From the NCBI RefSeq assembly GCF_003426735.1, contig NZ_QVON01000002.1:558001-622000 (forward strand): a stretch of DNA of 64,000 nt, in the 5' to 3' direction. The position numbers and the translations under genes are program-made. The stretch is from Arenibacter sp. P308M17 (GTDB lineage: Bacteria; Bacteroidota; Bacteroidia; Flavobacteriales; Flavobacteriaceae). Each line of letters starts with the position of its first letter. The stretch's first letter is position 1. Shown one piece after another: positions 24,765 through 33,388 of the stretch. The notes beneath the pieces were generated by a model, which did not search any database, was not told the DNA's origin, and saw only the letters and a list, made by a program, of their open reading frames with translations.

Positions 24765-25757
24765 CTAGGTCTTGGCAAGGTTTCTTAACGCCACCCATTG
24801 CTTCAACATTTCCCTGGAATCCGTGGCCGGATAACCCAATACCGTTTTTCCAGGAGCTACGTCGCACATTACTCCGGACCCTGCCCCTACCACTGCACCT
24901 GAATTAATGGTAGTATGATCTTTGATGGAAGCACTACCTCCTATTATTACACCATCGCCCAAGGTTACGGAACCGGCCAAACCACTGTGTCCGGCCATAA
25001 TACAGGATCTTCCCAATATACAATTATGCGCTATTTGGACCAAATTGTCGATTTTACAGCCATCCCCTACAATTGTAGAGCTGAATTTTCCACGGTCAAC
25101 ACAGGAATTGGCCCCGATCTCAACATAATTACCGATCACCACATTTCCTATTTGAGGAATTTTCACCAAACCCCTGCCGCCCTCACTGGGCCGATAACCA
25201 AATCCATCCGCACCAATACTGACATTGGTATGAAAAATGCAGTTGCTGCCTATTATGCTCCGCTCTCTGATAACGGTACCCGACCATACCACGGTATGGT
25301 CGCCAATAGTAGTATTATCAAAAACGGTAACGTTGGGATAAAGAATGACCCCGTTTCCCAAAACTACATTTTTCCCCACATAACTGCCCGCTCCAATTTT
25401 ACAGCCTTTACCTATCACAGCAGTTTCATCCACCGTTGCACGGGGATGTATTTCCTCCAATTGCCGGGGCGGTTCCGGCTGAAGGGCCTCGAGCAATTTC
25501 GCCATGGCCAAGTCGGCATTATCTACCTTTATGAAGGCCCTGTCCGTGCCGGGCAATATTTTTATGGTCTTGGGCACAATGGCGGCACTGGCACCGCAAG
25601 ACTCCCATTGCCGTTCATATTTATTACCGGAGATAAAAGTGATTTGTCCGTCCCTGGCCCGGTCTATTTGTTCGGCACCAATGATAGGCTTATTATACGA
25701 CCCTATAAGCTCCCCATCCAAAAGCTCACTTATTTCTGCAACGGTAAATGATTTCAT
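24765..25757 (-). CDS. lpxD: UDP-3-O-acylglucosamine N-acyltransferase
   Basis: Third step of lipid A synthesis: transfers a 3-hydroxyacyl chain from ACP to UDP-3-O-acylglucosamine. 330 residues, normal length. The N-terminal uridine-binding domain is followed by a left-handed beta-helix of hexapeptide repeats (AVIGKGCKIGAGSYVGKNVV onward), with HNCILGRSCIMAGHSGLAGS carrying the catalytic histidine region and GFGYRPSEGG. Usually encoded with other lpx genes; here it stands alone, perhaps a second copy. Confidence 0.93.
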   Translation of the reverse strand: MKSFTVAEISELLDGELIGSYNKPIIGAEQIDRARDGQITFISGNKYERQWESCGASAAIVPKTIKILPGTDRAFIKVDNADLAMAKLLEALQPEPPRQLEEIHPRATVDETAVIGKGCKIGAGSYVGKNVVLGNGVILYPNVTVFDNTTIGDHTVVWSGTVIRERSIIGSNCIFHTNVSIGADGFGYRPSEGGRGLVKIPQIGNVVIGNYVEIGANSCVDRGKFSSTIVGDGCKIDNLVQIAHNCILGRSCIMAGHSGLAGSVTLGDGVIIGGSASIKDHTTINSGAVVGAGSGVMCDVAPGKTVLGYPATDSREMLKQWVALRNLAKT

Positions 25758-25824
25758 TTAATGATATTGTTTTTGATTTATGGCTGCTAATATTGATTAA
25801 TTAATTGATATATAATTAAATATA

Positions 25825-25863
25825 CTGTTAAATATTAAACTATATATTTAATATTTAATACAG
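25825..25863. repeat. AT-rich palindrome upstream of lpxD
   Basis: Arms CTGTTAAATATTAAA and TTTAATATTTAATACAG (two-base bulge) separated by a few bases. It lies between the VF530-family and lpxD genes and could be a terminator or a regulatory site. Confidence 0.5.
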
Positions 25864-25942
25864 AATTCATAAAAACTAAAAATATCTGGTGGGTAACTTT
25901 GCTATTTTCTCCGCGAAGTATTTGGTTTTCCTTACTGGACAG

Positions 25943-26158
25943 TTATTTCCGTTGCGACTTTAGGTACAGTTGTTCCACCTTCTCCCTGGCCCATGGGGTT
26001 CTTCTTAAAAACTTTAAACTGGATTTAATGGAGGGATCGTGATTAAAGCAGCGTATGTTGATTTTAGCCCCCAGTTCCTCCCAACCATACTGCGCCACCA
26101 GGGAATCCAGAATATTGGCCAAAGTTATTCCATGTAAAGGATTCTTATTGTTATTCAT
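25943..26158 (-). CDS. VF530 family DNA-binding protein
   Basis: 71 residues closely matching the VF530 family (DUF2132): [40 protein letters not shown] and [13 protein letters not shown]. The Vibrio fischeri structure is annotated as a putative DNA-binding helical fold; cellular role unknown. Only about 50 bases separate its start from the 3' end of the RNA helicase gene, so it may be co-transcribed with it. Confidence 0.9.
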   Translation of the reverse strand: MNNNKNPLHGITLANILDSLVAQYGWEELGAKINIRCFNHDPSIKSSLKFLRRTPWAREKVEQLYLKSQRK

Positions 26159-26211
26159 TTAAAGTAAAACATTAAATAAAAATAATTATATATTTAAAAT
26201 ACAGATAAATA

Positions 26212-27570
26212 TTATTTTCTTTTTTTATTTTTTTGGGCAAACTTCTTATCCCCCCTGGTAATCGGTTTTTTATACTTCTTGGCTATTGTCCTTTTATATG
26301 ATCCTCCTTGGTTTACCTTTTTATTTTTTTCTGCTTTCTCATGAAAGGCCGCCCCTCGGGCCTCCAGTTCGGCGGCACTTACAGGGTTGTTGTGTTCCAA
26401 ATTTATAGGGCGCTCCTCCGGTGCCAATTCCTCCGATATTTTCACCTCCTTTGGAAACTCCATCAAGGGAATTTCAAAATCCATTAATTGCTCTATGGCA
26501 TTTTTGAACTCTTCCTCTTTCTCGGTATAAAGTAATAAGGAGTTCCCTTTCTTCTCCGCTCTTCCTGTTCTTCCTATACGATGCATATAGTTCTCAGGAT
26601 ATATGGGGGTGTCAAAATTTATGACATGGGTAATTTGTTCAAGATCCAAGCCCCTGGACATTATATCCGTAGAAACCAGTATCCTATTTTTTCCTTCATC
26701 GAATTGCTTGATGGACCTAATTCTGTAATTCTGTGTTTTATTGGAGTGAATTATAGCGGCCTCATCACCAAAATCCCCTTTCAAGGCCTCAAATAACCTG
26801 TCGGCACTTCTCTTATTGGAAACAAATATCAAAACCTTTCCAAAAACGGCCCTATCTTTCAGCAAAAAGGCCAAAAGATTTACCTTGGTGTAATAGTTTG
26901 GAACGGCATAGGCCACTTGTTCTATATTTTCCAACGGGGTTCCACTAACGGCAATCGATATTTTTTCAGGTGCAATAAAAAAGTCACCTATTAATTTGGA
27001 AACCTCCTCCGTCATGGTAGCCGAAAACATAATGTTCTGTCTTCTCTGGGGCATTAACTCAAAGATATTGGTAATCTGAAAACGGAAGCCCAGGTCCAAC
27101 ATCACATCTACCTCGTCGATTACCAATTTTTTGATATCCCGGAGCTTAACCGTCCTATCCAGAGTAAGATCGTACAATCTACCAGGAGTGGCCACCAAGA
27201 TATCACATCCTAGGGCAACGGCTTGCCGCTGGGTATTTATATTTGCGCCTCCATATATACCGCAGACCCGGACACTCATATATTTGGAATAAGATTCGAT
27301 ATTGGCAACCACCTGTAAAACAAGTTCCCTAGTTGGCACCAATATCAAAATTCTCGGATTGGATTGTTTGGAAAATTTCAACTCTTGTAAAAGCGGCAAC
27401 ATATAGGCAAAGGTTTTTCCCGTACCTGTCTGTGCTATCCCAACTATATCCTTGCCCGACATGATTACGGAAAAGGCCTCTTCCTGGATCGGTGTCGGGG
27501 AAGCAAAGCCCAAATCCTCAATGGAATATTGTAATTGCTGTGATATTTTAAAATCTGAAAAACTGCCCAT
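26212..27570 (-). CDS. DEAD-box ATP-dependent RNA helicase (DEVD variant)
   Basis: 452 residues from ATG 27570. Q motif (FASPTPIQEEA), motif I AQTGTGKT, Ia PTRELVLQV, motif II DEVD in VIDEVDVMLDLGF, III SAT, and HRIGRTGR (VI). The C terminus is a Lys-rich tail. Probably remodels RNA in ribosome assembly or decay. Motif II reads DEVD instead of DEAD. ATG 27570 is preferred over TTG 27591 because a -7 box TACCTTTG lies at 27596-27589. Confidence 0.92.
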   Translation of the reverse strand: MGSFSDFKISQQLQYSIEDLGFASPTPIQEEAFSVIMSGKDIVGIAQTGTGKTFAYMLPLLQELKFSKQSNPRILILVPTRELVLQVVANIESYSKYMSVRVCGIYGGANINTQRQAVALGCDILVATPGRLYDLTLDRTVKLRDIKKLVIDEVDVMLDLGFRFQITNIFELMPQRRQNIMFSATMTEEVSKLIGDFFIAPEKISIAVSGTPLENIEQVAYAVPNYYTKVNLLAFLLKDRAVFGKVLIFVSNKRSADRLFEALKGDFGDEAAIIHSNKTQNYRIRSIKQFDEGKNRILVSTDIMSRGLDLEQITHVINFDTPIYPENYMHRIGRTGRAEKKGNSLLLYTEKEEEFKNAIEQLMDFEIPLMEFPKEVKISEELAPEERPINLEHNNPVSAAELEARGAAFHEKAEKNKKVNQGGSYKRTIAKKYKKPITRGDKKFAQKNKKRK

Positions 27571-27588
27571 TACCAATATTTTTTTTGG

Positions 27589-27596
27589 CAAAGGTA
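27589..27596 (-). promoter_or_regulatory. -7 promoter box of RNA helicase gene
   Basis: TACCTTTG, exact TAnnTTTG match, 18 bases before the ATG. Confidence 0.65.
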
Positions 27597-27742
27597 GCCT
27601 TTATAATCCTGATTGCTACCCTTTTTCCAATTGTTGGTACGGATCAATATCACATAAAGTATCCTAATTAAAACTTAATTACCACGTTTAAATATTCGAT
27701 TATTGTTATTTTGAAACCTACAAACAATTAAAATCCAAAAAA

Positions 27743-27799
27743 ATGAAAAGCTTATGCCCCTATATGCCAAGTGAAGGTCCGAATGTGGCCTCCCGGTAA
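27743..27799 (+). CDS. possible 18-residue micro-ORF
   Basis: ATG to TAA within the 400-base gap before the hibernation-factor gene; product MKSLCPYMPSEGPNVASR. It follows an A-rich stretch and a -7-like TTATTTTG about 30 bases upstream. There is no paralogue or terminator to support it, so it may be chance. The rest of 27597-27992 shows nothing recognisable. Confidence 0.2.
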   Translation: MKSLCPYMPSEGPNVASR

Positions 27800-27992
27800 A
27801 AAGAATATTTTCGATCCGTTCCAAAACCGGGGAAGCATCCTTTTGGCCTACACCGAGTTACCCTAATGGAAGCTACGGTTGTAAGAATTTACCAAGAACT
27901 TCCCTTGGGTTTATTAAAAATAAAGACTAACTTAAATACCAGAATTTAAACCAGATGCAATCTTGGATCTGTTAACTTAAAAACCCTTTTAT

Positions 27993-28295
27993 ATGAATAT
28001 CAATTTTGAATATGATGATGTAAAAGCCAGTGCCCGTCTAGAGGAATTGGTTACCAAGAAGTTGGAAAAACTAGAGGACAAGTATGATTTTATAGTGCGC
28101 GCGGATGTTTTCTTTAAAAAAGAGAACACTTCCACGCCCAATACCGGGTTAATCTGCAACATACGGCTCAGTGCCCCGGGCCCTAGGTTATTTGCCGAGT
28201 CCAATAATGCCAAATTTGAAATGGCCATTGCGGCTTCGGTAGAAGAACTGGAACGACAATTGGAAAAAAGAAAAGGCAAAATGAAAACCCATTGA
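27993..28295 (+). CDS. hpf: ribosome hibernation promoting factor, short form
   Basis: 100-residue HPF/RaiA-family protein that binds the 30S decoding region and favours inactive ribosomes in slow growth. The start MNINFEYDDVKASARLEELV and the NIRLSAPGPRLFAE segment fit the family; the C-terminal dimerisation domain of long HPF is absent. It is followed by an (AAT)6 run at 28314-28331 and a strong terminator. Confidence 0.9.
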   Translation: MNINFEYDDVKASARLEELVTKKLEKLEDKYDFIVRADVFFKKENTSTPNTGLICNIRLSAPGPRLFAESNNAKFEMAIAASVEELERQLEKRKGKMKTH

Positions 28296-28330
28296 CCTAA
28301 TTTCCATTAGTTAAATAATAATAATAATAA

Positions 28331-28367
28331 TGCCCCTTGAAAAAATGGTATCTTCATGGGGCATTTT
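28331..28367. terminator. terminator after hpf
   Basis: TGCCCCTTGAA / TTCATGGGGCA stem (one mismatch) followed by TTTTTA on the plus strand. It also lies just below the convergent 28408-28755 gene and may serve both. Confidence 0.85.
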
Positions 28368-28407
28368 TATTTGCCAAAATTTAAACAGTTTCTTAATTTA
28401 CAGATTC

Positions 28408-28755
28408 TCAATCCCCTTCACCCTCAAATTTAGCATCTGCCAAAGTTTTTAGCAATCTCTCCGAAAACGGGTTCTTATATAAATCCTTTAGCAGTTTTTT
28501 TCTTTTGCGGTCCGGGATGTCCAACGTATCCAAAATGCCCTGTCTTCTTTTGGCCTCGACCATCCGCTTTTTCTTGAGGTCCATCCGGTCCTTGGCCGAT
28601 AATATCATGTCGGGCTCATACTCCTCCAGTACCGTCCGTTTTTCTACTTTCAGCTTTTTCCCCAAAGTGTCCTTTTTTTCTGATTGGGCACTACCGCCCA
28701 CCCAAAAAAGAACCATTATAAGCACTATAACGGCCCTGTACATATCTTTAATCAT
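28408..28755 (-). CDS. small exported protein, unknown function
   Basis: 115 residues with an N-terminal signal peptide (MYRAVIVLIMVLFWVGGSAQ) and a charged helical body rich in Lys/Arg/Asp (DRMDLKKKRMVEAKRRQGIL). No family is recognised. A -7-like TATAACTTTA precedes it. It may start at ATG 28755 or four codons later. Convergent with hpf. Confidence 0.65.
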   Translation of the reverse strand: MIKDMYRAVIVLIMVLFWVGGSAQSEKKDTLGKKLKVEKRTVLEEYEPDMILSAKDRMDLKKKRMVEAKRRQGILDTLDIPDRKRKKLLKDLYKNPFSERLLKTLADAKFEGEGD

Positions 28756-29120
28756 ATTTCATAAAAGTGTCTCCCTAAAGTTATAGCATTTTATGTGACC
28801 TGCCATACCAATATTCCGGTAGGGACCTACCGTATATCGTGTTTTATGGCCATTGTATCGATTTTTACCTCAATGAACTACCTTGACGCAGAGCGTACAA
28901 GGTATTAGAACCAAGACCGCTGCGTTACATGAACCTAGGTATAAGACAAAATAATCCAATCCCGTACATCATGACTACCTATAAAACTTCCCCCGAGGCT
29001 CTGCCTCGGGGGAATTCTATTGATTAATATTTATCCCCCCGGTTAAGCAAGTAATGCAAGCCACTATTGTCCAAAAAAAAGAATGTTTCTTTACCCCGCC
29101 CGTGATTTAAAAATGATACT
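28756..29120. other. intergenic region with hairpins
   Basis: No gene supported. It contains CGGTAGG-GA-CCTACCG (28817-28832), TACCTTG-n12-CAAGGTA around 28881-28907, and a perfect 12-bp stem TTCCCCCGAGGC/GCCTCGGGGGAA with a 3-base loop at 28988-29014. The last is not followed by a T run and looks like a dispersed palindromic repeat. Confidence 0.6.
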
Positions 29121-29128
29121 TACATTTG
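29121..29128 (+). promoter_or_regulatory. -7 promoter box of terC-type gene
   Basis: TACATTTG, exact TAnnTTTG match, 22 bases before the ATG. Confidence 0.65.
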
Positions 29129-29149
29129 TGCCTTTAAATACTATAGTGT

Positions 29150-30094
29150 ATGTTGGTCTGGGGATTGTTTATTGGTCTTATCATTATTTTTTTAGCATTG
29201 GATCTCGGTGTTTTCCATAAACACGAACATGTAATAAAAACCAAGGAAGCAGGGATATGGACTGCCATATGGGTTACCGTTGCCCTTAGTTTTAGTGGGG
29301 TCATTTATTGGTTGTTCTCCAATGATATTATTGACAACCCTACTGCATTGACCCCTAATGATGCGGTTTTAAAATATATTACCGGTTATCTCATCGAGCT
29401 TTCCCTAAGTGTGGACAATGTCTTTGTAATTGCCGTAATATTCAGTGCATTCAAGATTCCCGCCATATACCAGCACAGGGTATTGTTCTGGGGGATATTG
29501 GGGGCCATTTTTTTCAGGGCCGTAATGATCCTATTTGGGGTTGCCCTGATTACCAAATTTGATTGGATCATTTATGTGTTTGGAGTATTCCTACTGTACA
29601 CTGCCTTTAAGATGTTAAGGTCAGGCAATAACGAATTCGACCCAAAAAATTCTTTTGTTTTTAAGAGGTTAAAAAAGTTTTATCCCATAACCTCAACTAT
29701 TCAAGGCCATGATTTTTTTGTGAAGCGTATGGGGGTCAAGGCGGCTACACCACTTTTTGTTGCCCTGATAGTCATTGAACTCACGGATATTCTTTTTGCG
29801 TTGGACAGTATCCCTGCAATCTTGGCCATTACGGCCGACCCATTTATCGTTTTCAGTTCCAATATTCTGGCCATATTGGGATTAAGATCCATGTATTTCC
29901 TGATATCCAGAATGCTGGAGAAATTTAGGTACATTAACTATAGCCTAGTGGTAATCCTAGCTTTTGTAGGATTAAAAATGTTGTTCTCCCATCATATTGA
30001 AATTGCGGAATGGGTTTCCCTAACGGTAATTTCCGTATCCTTGGTTGGCGGAGTAGTTTCATCACTATTCATCCCTGAAGAAAAAAAAGAATAA
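29150..30094 (+). CDS. TerC family integral membrane protein
   Basis: 314 residues, eight to nine membrane helices. ELSLSVDNVFVIAVIFSAFK and LTDILFALDSIPAILAIT contain the paired acidic residues (SVDN, ALDS) conserved in TerC/Alx proteins. Alx-type members export manganese in alkaline or high-Mn conditions; tellurite resistance is not implied, as no other ter genes are present. Single gene, convergent with the ACP/KAS/PKS cassette. Confidence 0.92.
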   Translation: MLVWGLFIGLIIIFLALDLGVFHKHEHVIKTKEAGIWTAIWVTVALSFSGVIYWLFSNDIIDNPTALTPNDAVLKYITGYLIELSLSVDNVFVIAVIFSAFKIPAIYQHRVLFWGILGAIFFRAVMILFGVALITKFDWIIYVFGVFLLYTAFKMLRSGNNEFDPKNSFVFKRLKKFYPITSTIQGHDFFVKRMGVKAATPLFVALIVIELTDILFALDSIPAILAITADPFIVFSSNILAILGLRSMYFLISRMLEKFRYINYSLVVILAFVGLKMLFSHHIEIAEWVSLTVISVSLVGGVVSSLFIPEEKKE

Positions 30095-30117
30095 ACTAAC
30101 TCGGGTAAAGGATCCGG

Positions 30118-30375
30118 TTATTTTTTATCCCTTAATTTTTGGGTTATGATATTTAGGGCATCCCTTACGGTCTGCATCCTGTCCATATCCTCATTTTCCA
30201 AACGTATCCCAAAGGCATCCTCTACATCCAGAACAATATCTACTAAATTGGCCGAATTGATATTGAGTTCCTTGATAAAATTACTATCCATTCCAATAGC
30301 CCCGACCGGGACATCTTCCGGAAGGTACATCTTAACAATATCCTTCAATTGTGTAAAACGGTGATCATCCTCCAT
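30118..30375 (-). CDS. acyl carrier protein
   Basis: 85-residue acyl carrier protein. S41 in ELNINSANLVDIVLDVEDAF replaces the usual DSL context (here NSA) but is the only serine at the phosphopantetheine position, and helix II has the expected acidic face. It is the last gene of the PKS cassette, 8 bases after the ketoacyl synthase stop, and is probably its dedicated carrier rather than the housekeeping ACP. No phosphopantetheinyl transferase gene is present in the window. Confidence 0.9.
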   Translation of the reverse strand: MEDDHRFTQLKDIVKMYLPEDVPVGAIGMDSNFIKELNINSANLVDIVLDVEDAFGIRLENEDMDRMQTVRDALNIITQKLRDKK

Positions 30376-30383
30376 AGTTACAT

Positions 30384-31655
30384 TTACTTATATTCCTTAA
30401 AGATAACACAGGCATTTACATCTCCAAATCCAAAACTTGCTTTTGCCGTTATTCTAGGTCTATGGGAAATTGTTTTCAAAGGAATTTTGGAAGGATCTAC
30501 CAAATCCAATATTTCAGGATGAAGATCATGACAATTTGGGTTCCCAAAAACCAAAGCCTCCCTGAATTGCAACAGGGCAGCCACACATTCCACGCTGCCA
30601 GAAGCGGCAAGGCAATGCCCTACCAGCCCCTTTGTTGCGTTTATGTACGGAAAATCCTTGCCGGTCCGCCCCAAGGCCTCGCTCCAATTTTTAATTTCTT
30701 CCGCATCTTTCGATGTGGCCGTTAAATGACCATTAATAACATCCACTTCAGATTTTTCAATCCCTGCATCATTAAGAGCTTCCAGAATACATTTTTGTAC
30801 CGCTTGGCTATTAGGAGCCGTCATACTGCCCACTCCACGCTGTCCTCCGCTATTTACCGCACCACCCAAAACCTCGGCATATATTTTGGCCCCTCTTCCT
30901 AATGCGCTTTCCAACGACTCCAAAACCATTGCTCCTGCCCCGCTACCCGGAACAAACCCGGAAGCACTTGCACTCATAGGCCTGCTGGCCTCTTGCGGAT
31001 TATGGTTGTAATAGGATGGCAGTATACGCATAGCATCAAAACCGCCCCAGATATACGGGCCACTATCGTTACAACTCCCTACCAACATTCTTTCCGCTTT
31101 TCCTGACCTAATGCGCTCCATCCCCATAATTACCCCTTCCGTACCCGTTGCACAGGCCGAAGAATTGGTCGTTACTTGATTGCCACATCCCAAAATTCCA
31201 CCTAAATAAGCACTGATGCCACTGGCCATGGTCTGCATTACCGAACTACTGCCCAAACGACGGGCGTTATTATCATCTATTAAATAAATGGATTCCCGTA
31301 GCTTGTCTATTCCCAATATCCCGGTTCCAAAAATTATTCCACTGTCCCAATCCGGGCAATCCTTACCTGTCAAGGACAGACCCGCATCCTTCCATGCATC
31401 CGTTCCGGCCATGACGCCATAAACGAGGCCGCTGGAGTTTAATCCCCTTAATTGTAATTTGGTAAAATAGGCTTCCTTTAAACTATCCGGTATTTCCGGT
31501 TTTCCAGCTATTTGACATCCAAACCCCAAATCGGCCAACTCCTGATGAAACCTAATTCCACTTATACCCTTTAGCATGGAATCATAAAAATTGGAAACGC
31601 CTACCCCGTTCGGGGCGCATATTCCTAGTCCGGTTATCATTACCCGCCTGTTCAT
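30384..31655 (-). CDS. beta-ketoacyl-ACP synthase (KAS II type)
   Basis: 423-residue condensing enzyme. The catalytic triad is intact: C168 in TNSSACATGTEGV, H310 in INGHLTATSKDAEE and H347 in KGLVGHCLAASGSV. The HLTAT context differs from the common HGTST of FabF, which suggests a specialised member, as in aryl-polyene or polyketide lipid clusters. It overlaps the preceding dehydratase gene by 4 bases and is followed by the ACP. Probably extends the acyl starter for the cassette's lipid. Confidence 0.9.
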   Translation of the reverse strand: MNRRVMITGLGICAPNGVGVSNFYDSMLKGISGIRFHQELADLGFGCQIAGKPEIPDSLKEAYFTKLQLRGLNSSGLVYGVMAGTDAWKDAGLSLTGKDCPDWDSGIIFGTGILGIDKLRESIYLIDDNNARRLGSSSVMQTMASGISAYLGGILGCGNQVTTNSSACATGTEGVIMGMERIRSGKAERMLVGSCNDSGPYIWGGFDAMRILPSYYNHNPQEASRPMSASASGFVPGSGAGAMVLESLESALGRGAKIYAEVLGGAVNSGGQRGVGSMTAPNSQAVQKCILEALNDAGIEKSEVDVINGHLTATSKDAEEIKNWSEALGRTGKDFPYINATKGLVGHCLAASGSVECVAALLQFREALVFGNPNCHDLHPEILDLVDPSKIPLKTISHRPRITAKASFGFGDVNACVIFKEYK

Positions 31656-32101
31656 GTATTGGTATACCTTATCATCCCGGACAAAACACCTCTGCAGACC
31701 AACTGGGCTTGCCGATTGTACATTTTAACCTCACATTTCAACTTATTGAAGCGAAAGAAAAGCATATTGGATTTTACGGTCACCGTCTCCAAAGGCAGGA
31801 CCGGTAACATAAACTGCATCTCGGAACCGCTTAAAGCCACCTGAAAACCTGCTGTTTCCCCTTCTTCCGTACTTAGTAGGTATATTCCCAAACACACCAA
31901 TCCTATCTGGGCACAACATTCCGTAAGAATCACTCCGGGAGTAACAGGATGTCCCTTAAAATGCCCTTTATAAAAAAATTCCTCCTTTTTAAAAGTGTAG
32001 CAACCTTCAATGGCATTGTCACTCACCATATTGATCCTATCCACGAACAAGAAAGGATCTTCATAAGGTAATTTTTTAATTATATCATTAGTAACAAGCA
32101 T
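31652..32101 (-). CDS. 3-hydroxyacyl-ACP dehydratase, FabZ-like
   Basis: 149-residue hot-dog-fold protein. The catalytic His51 (HFKGHPVTPGVILTECCAQ) and Glu61 are in the FabZ/FabA arrangement. It removes water from 3-hydroxyacyl-ACP. It overlaps the ketoacyl synthase start by 4 bases. No ketoreductase or enoyl reductase is encoded alongside, so those steps would have to come from primary fatty-acid synthesis. Confidence 0.88.
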   Translation of the reverse strand: MLVTNDIIKKLPYEDPFLFVDRINMVSDNAIEGCYTFKKEEFFYKGHFKGHPVTPGVILTECCAQIGLVCLGIYLLSTEEGETAGFQVALSGSEMQFMLPVLPLETVTVKSNMLFFRFNKLKCEVKMYNRQAQLVCRGVLSGMIRYTNT

Positions 32102-32229
32102 ATAAAAATCTTCTAACTAAATTATCACTTTATATATTAATTGAAATTAAAAGTAAATATATTTCGGTTAAGCCATTTGGCAATATGCAATTTGCCGCAA
32201 TCAAAACTTCTTTTTTCCACACCTCTTGC

Positions 32230-32278
32230 TTATGGCTTATGGTTTATGGTTTATGGTTTATGGTTTATGGTTTATGGC
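32230..32278. repeat. tandem heptamer repeat, 7 x TTATGGt/c
   Basis: Seven units of TTATGG(T/C), 49 bases in all: outer units end in C, inner five in T. It lies in the 231-base gap between the dehydratase and the type III PKS gene, splitting the cassette. Since 7 is not a multiple of 3 and the region is non-coding, length variation would alter the spacing but no protein. Confidence 0.9.
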
Positions 32279-32332
32279 AAAATTATTTTTTAGAAGCTAA
32301 AGCGGGATACGCTATAAACTTTTCCGTCGCCA

Positions 32333-33388
32333 TTACCATTCCAGCAAAATACGCTGGGCAGAGAATCCCGGCCCAAAACTCAACATTAATCCCTGTTCCC
32401 CTTCCAGAATATCCCTTTCCATAAATCGCTCCAAAACATATAGTACCGTGGCGCTGCTCATGTTGCCGTATAAACGCAACGTTTCTCTGGTATCATGCAA
32501 ATTCTTGCCCAATTCACCAAAAAGATTTTCCACGGTCTCCACAATTTTCTTTCCCCCTGGGTGAAAAACCAAATGATCCACTTTTTCAATATTACTTCCG
32601 TACCGCTTCAAAAATGGATGGATGATTTTTGGAAAATGGTCGGAAATGGCCTTTGGCACCATGGGGTCCAGAATCATTTTTAGACCGGTATTGGTCAAAT
32701 CGAAGCCCATCATATGTGTTGCACCGGGAAAATGGTACATTTCTTCCCCTATAATTCTAGGCCCCTTGGCGTCTTTTTCCGAAGACATCAGCACACAGGC
32801 AGCACCATCACCAAAAATAGCGGCACTTATCATATTGGCCATAGAGTAGTCATTGTGCTGAAAAGTTGCGGTAGGGCTTTCAACAGCCACAATGGCCGCC
32901 CTCTTCCCCGGATTGGCCCTCAAAAAATTACTGGCATATATTATACCGGATACACCTGCCGCACAGCCCATCTCCGTAACGGGCAAACGAACAATATCTT
33001 TCCTGAGGTCCAGATCATTTATAAGATAGGCATCCAAGGACGGAATCATTATCCCCGTACAACTCACAGTTATAATATAATCCAGGCTATCGGCCTCCCA
33101 GCCCCTTTTAACAAGGGCACTCTTCAGGACAGTTTTCCCCAACTTCTTGACTTCACGGACATATACCTTGTTTTTATCTTCGAAAGAAGTGGCTTCAAAC
33201 ACCTCTTCCGGACTCATTATACTATACCGTTTGTCTACAGCGGCCCCTTCAAATATTTTGAGCACCTTACGCTGTAAACGCTCATCCCTGCCGTACAGCC
33301 ATTTTTCTACAAAAGGTAAAATATCCTTAGTATCTCTACTGTATTGTGGCAATGATTTGGTTACTGCAACTATCCTAGTCCCTTCCAT
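32333..33388 (-). CDS. type III polyketide synthase
   Basis: 351-residue chalcone-synthase-family enzyme that extends an acyl starter with malonyl-CoA and cyclises it. Cys-His-Asn triad: C142 in TEMGCAAGVSGI, H276 in LVFHPGGKK, N309 in RLYGNMSSATVL. The closest functional guess is an alkylresorcinol or alkylpyrone synthase using a fatty-acyl starter. Its ATG lies 14 bases inside the preceding methyltransferase gene, so the two are coupled. Key enzyme of the cassette. Confidence 0.93.
   Translation of the reverse strand: MEGTRIVAVTKSLPQYSRDTKDILPFVEKWLYGRDERLQRKVLKIFEGAAVDKRYSIMSPEEVFEATSFEDKNKVYVREVKKLGKTVLKSALVKRGWEADSLDYIITVSCTGIMIPSLDAYLINDLDLRKDIVRLPVTEMGCAAGVSGIIYASNFLRANPGKRAAIVAVESPTATFQHNDYSMANMISAAIFGDGAACVLMSSEKDAKGPRIIGEEMYHFPGATHMMGFDLTNTGLKMILDPMVPKAISDHFPKIIHPFLKRYGSNIEKVDHLVFHPGGKKIVETVENLFGELGKNLHDTRETLRLYGNMSSATVLYVLERFMERDILEGEQGLMLSFGPGFSAQRILLEW

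Noticed and set aside
24915-25751. 278-codon plus-strand open frame
   Set aside because: Lies entirely antisense to lpxD, whose hexapeptide repeats make long antisense frames likely; no recognisable domain.
29150-30094. Tellurite resistance operon
   Set aside because: Only a TerC-family gene is present; no terABDE neighbours.
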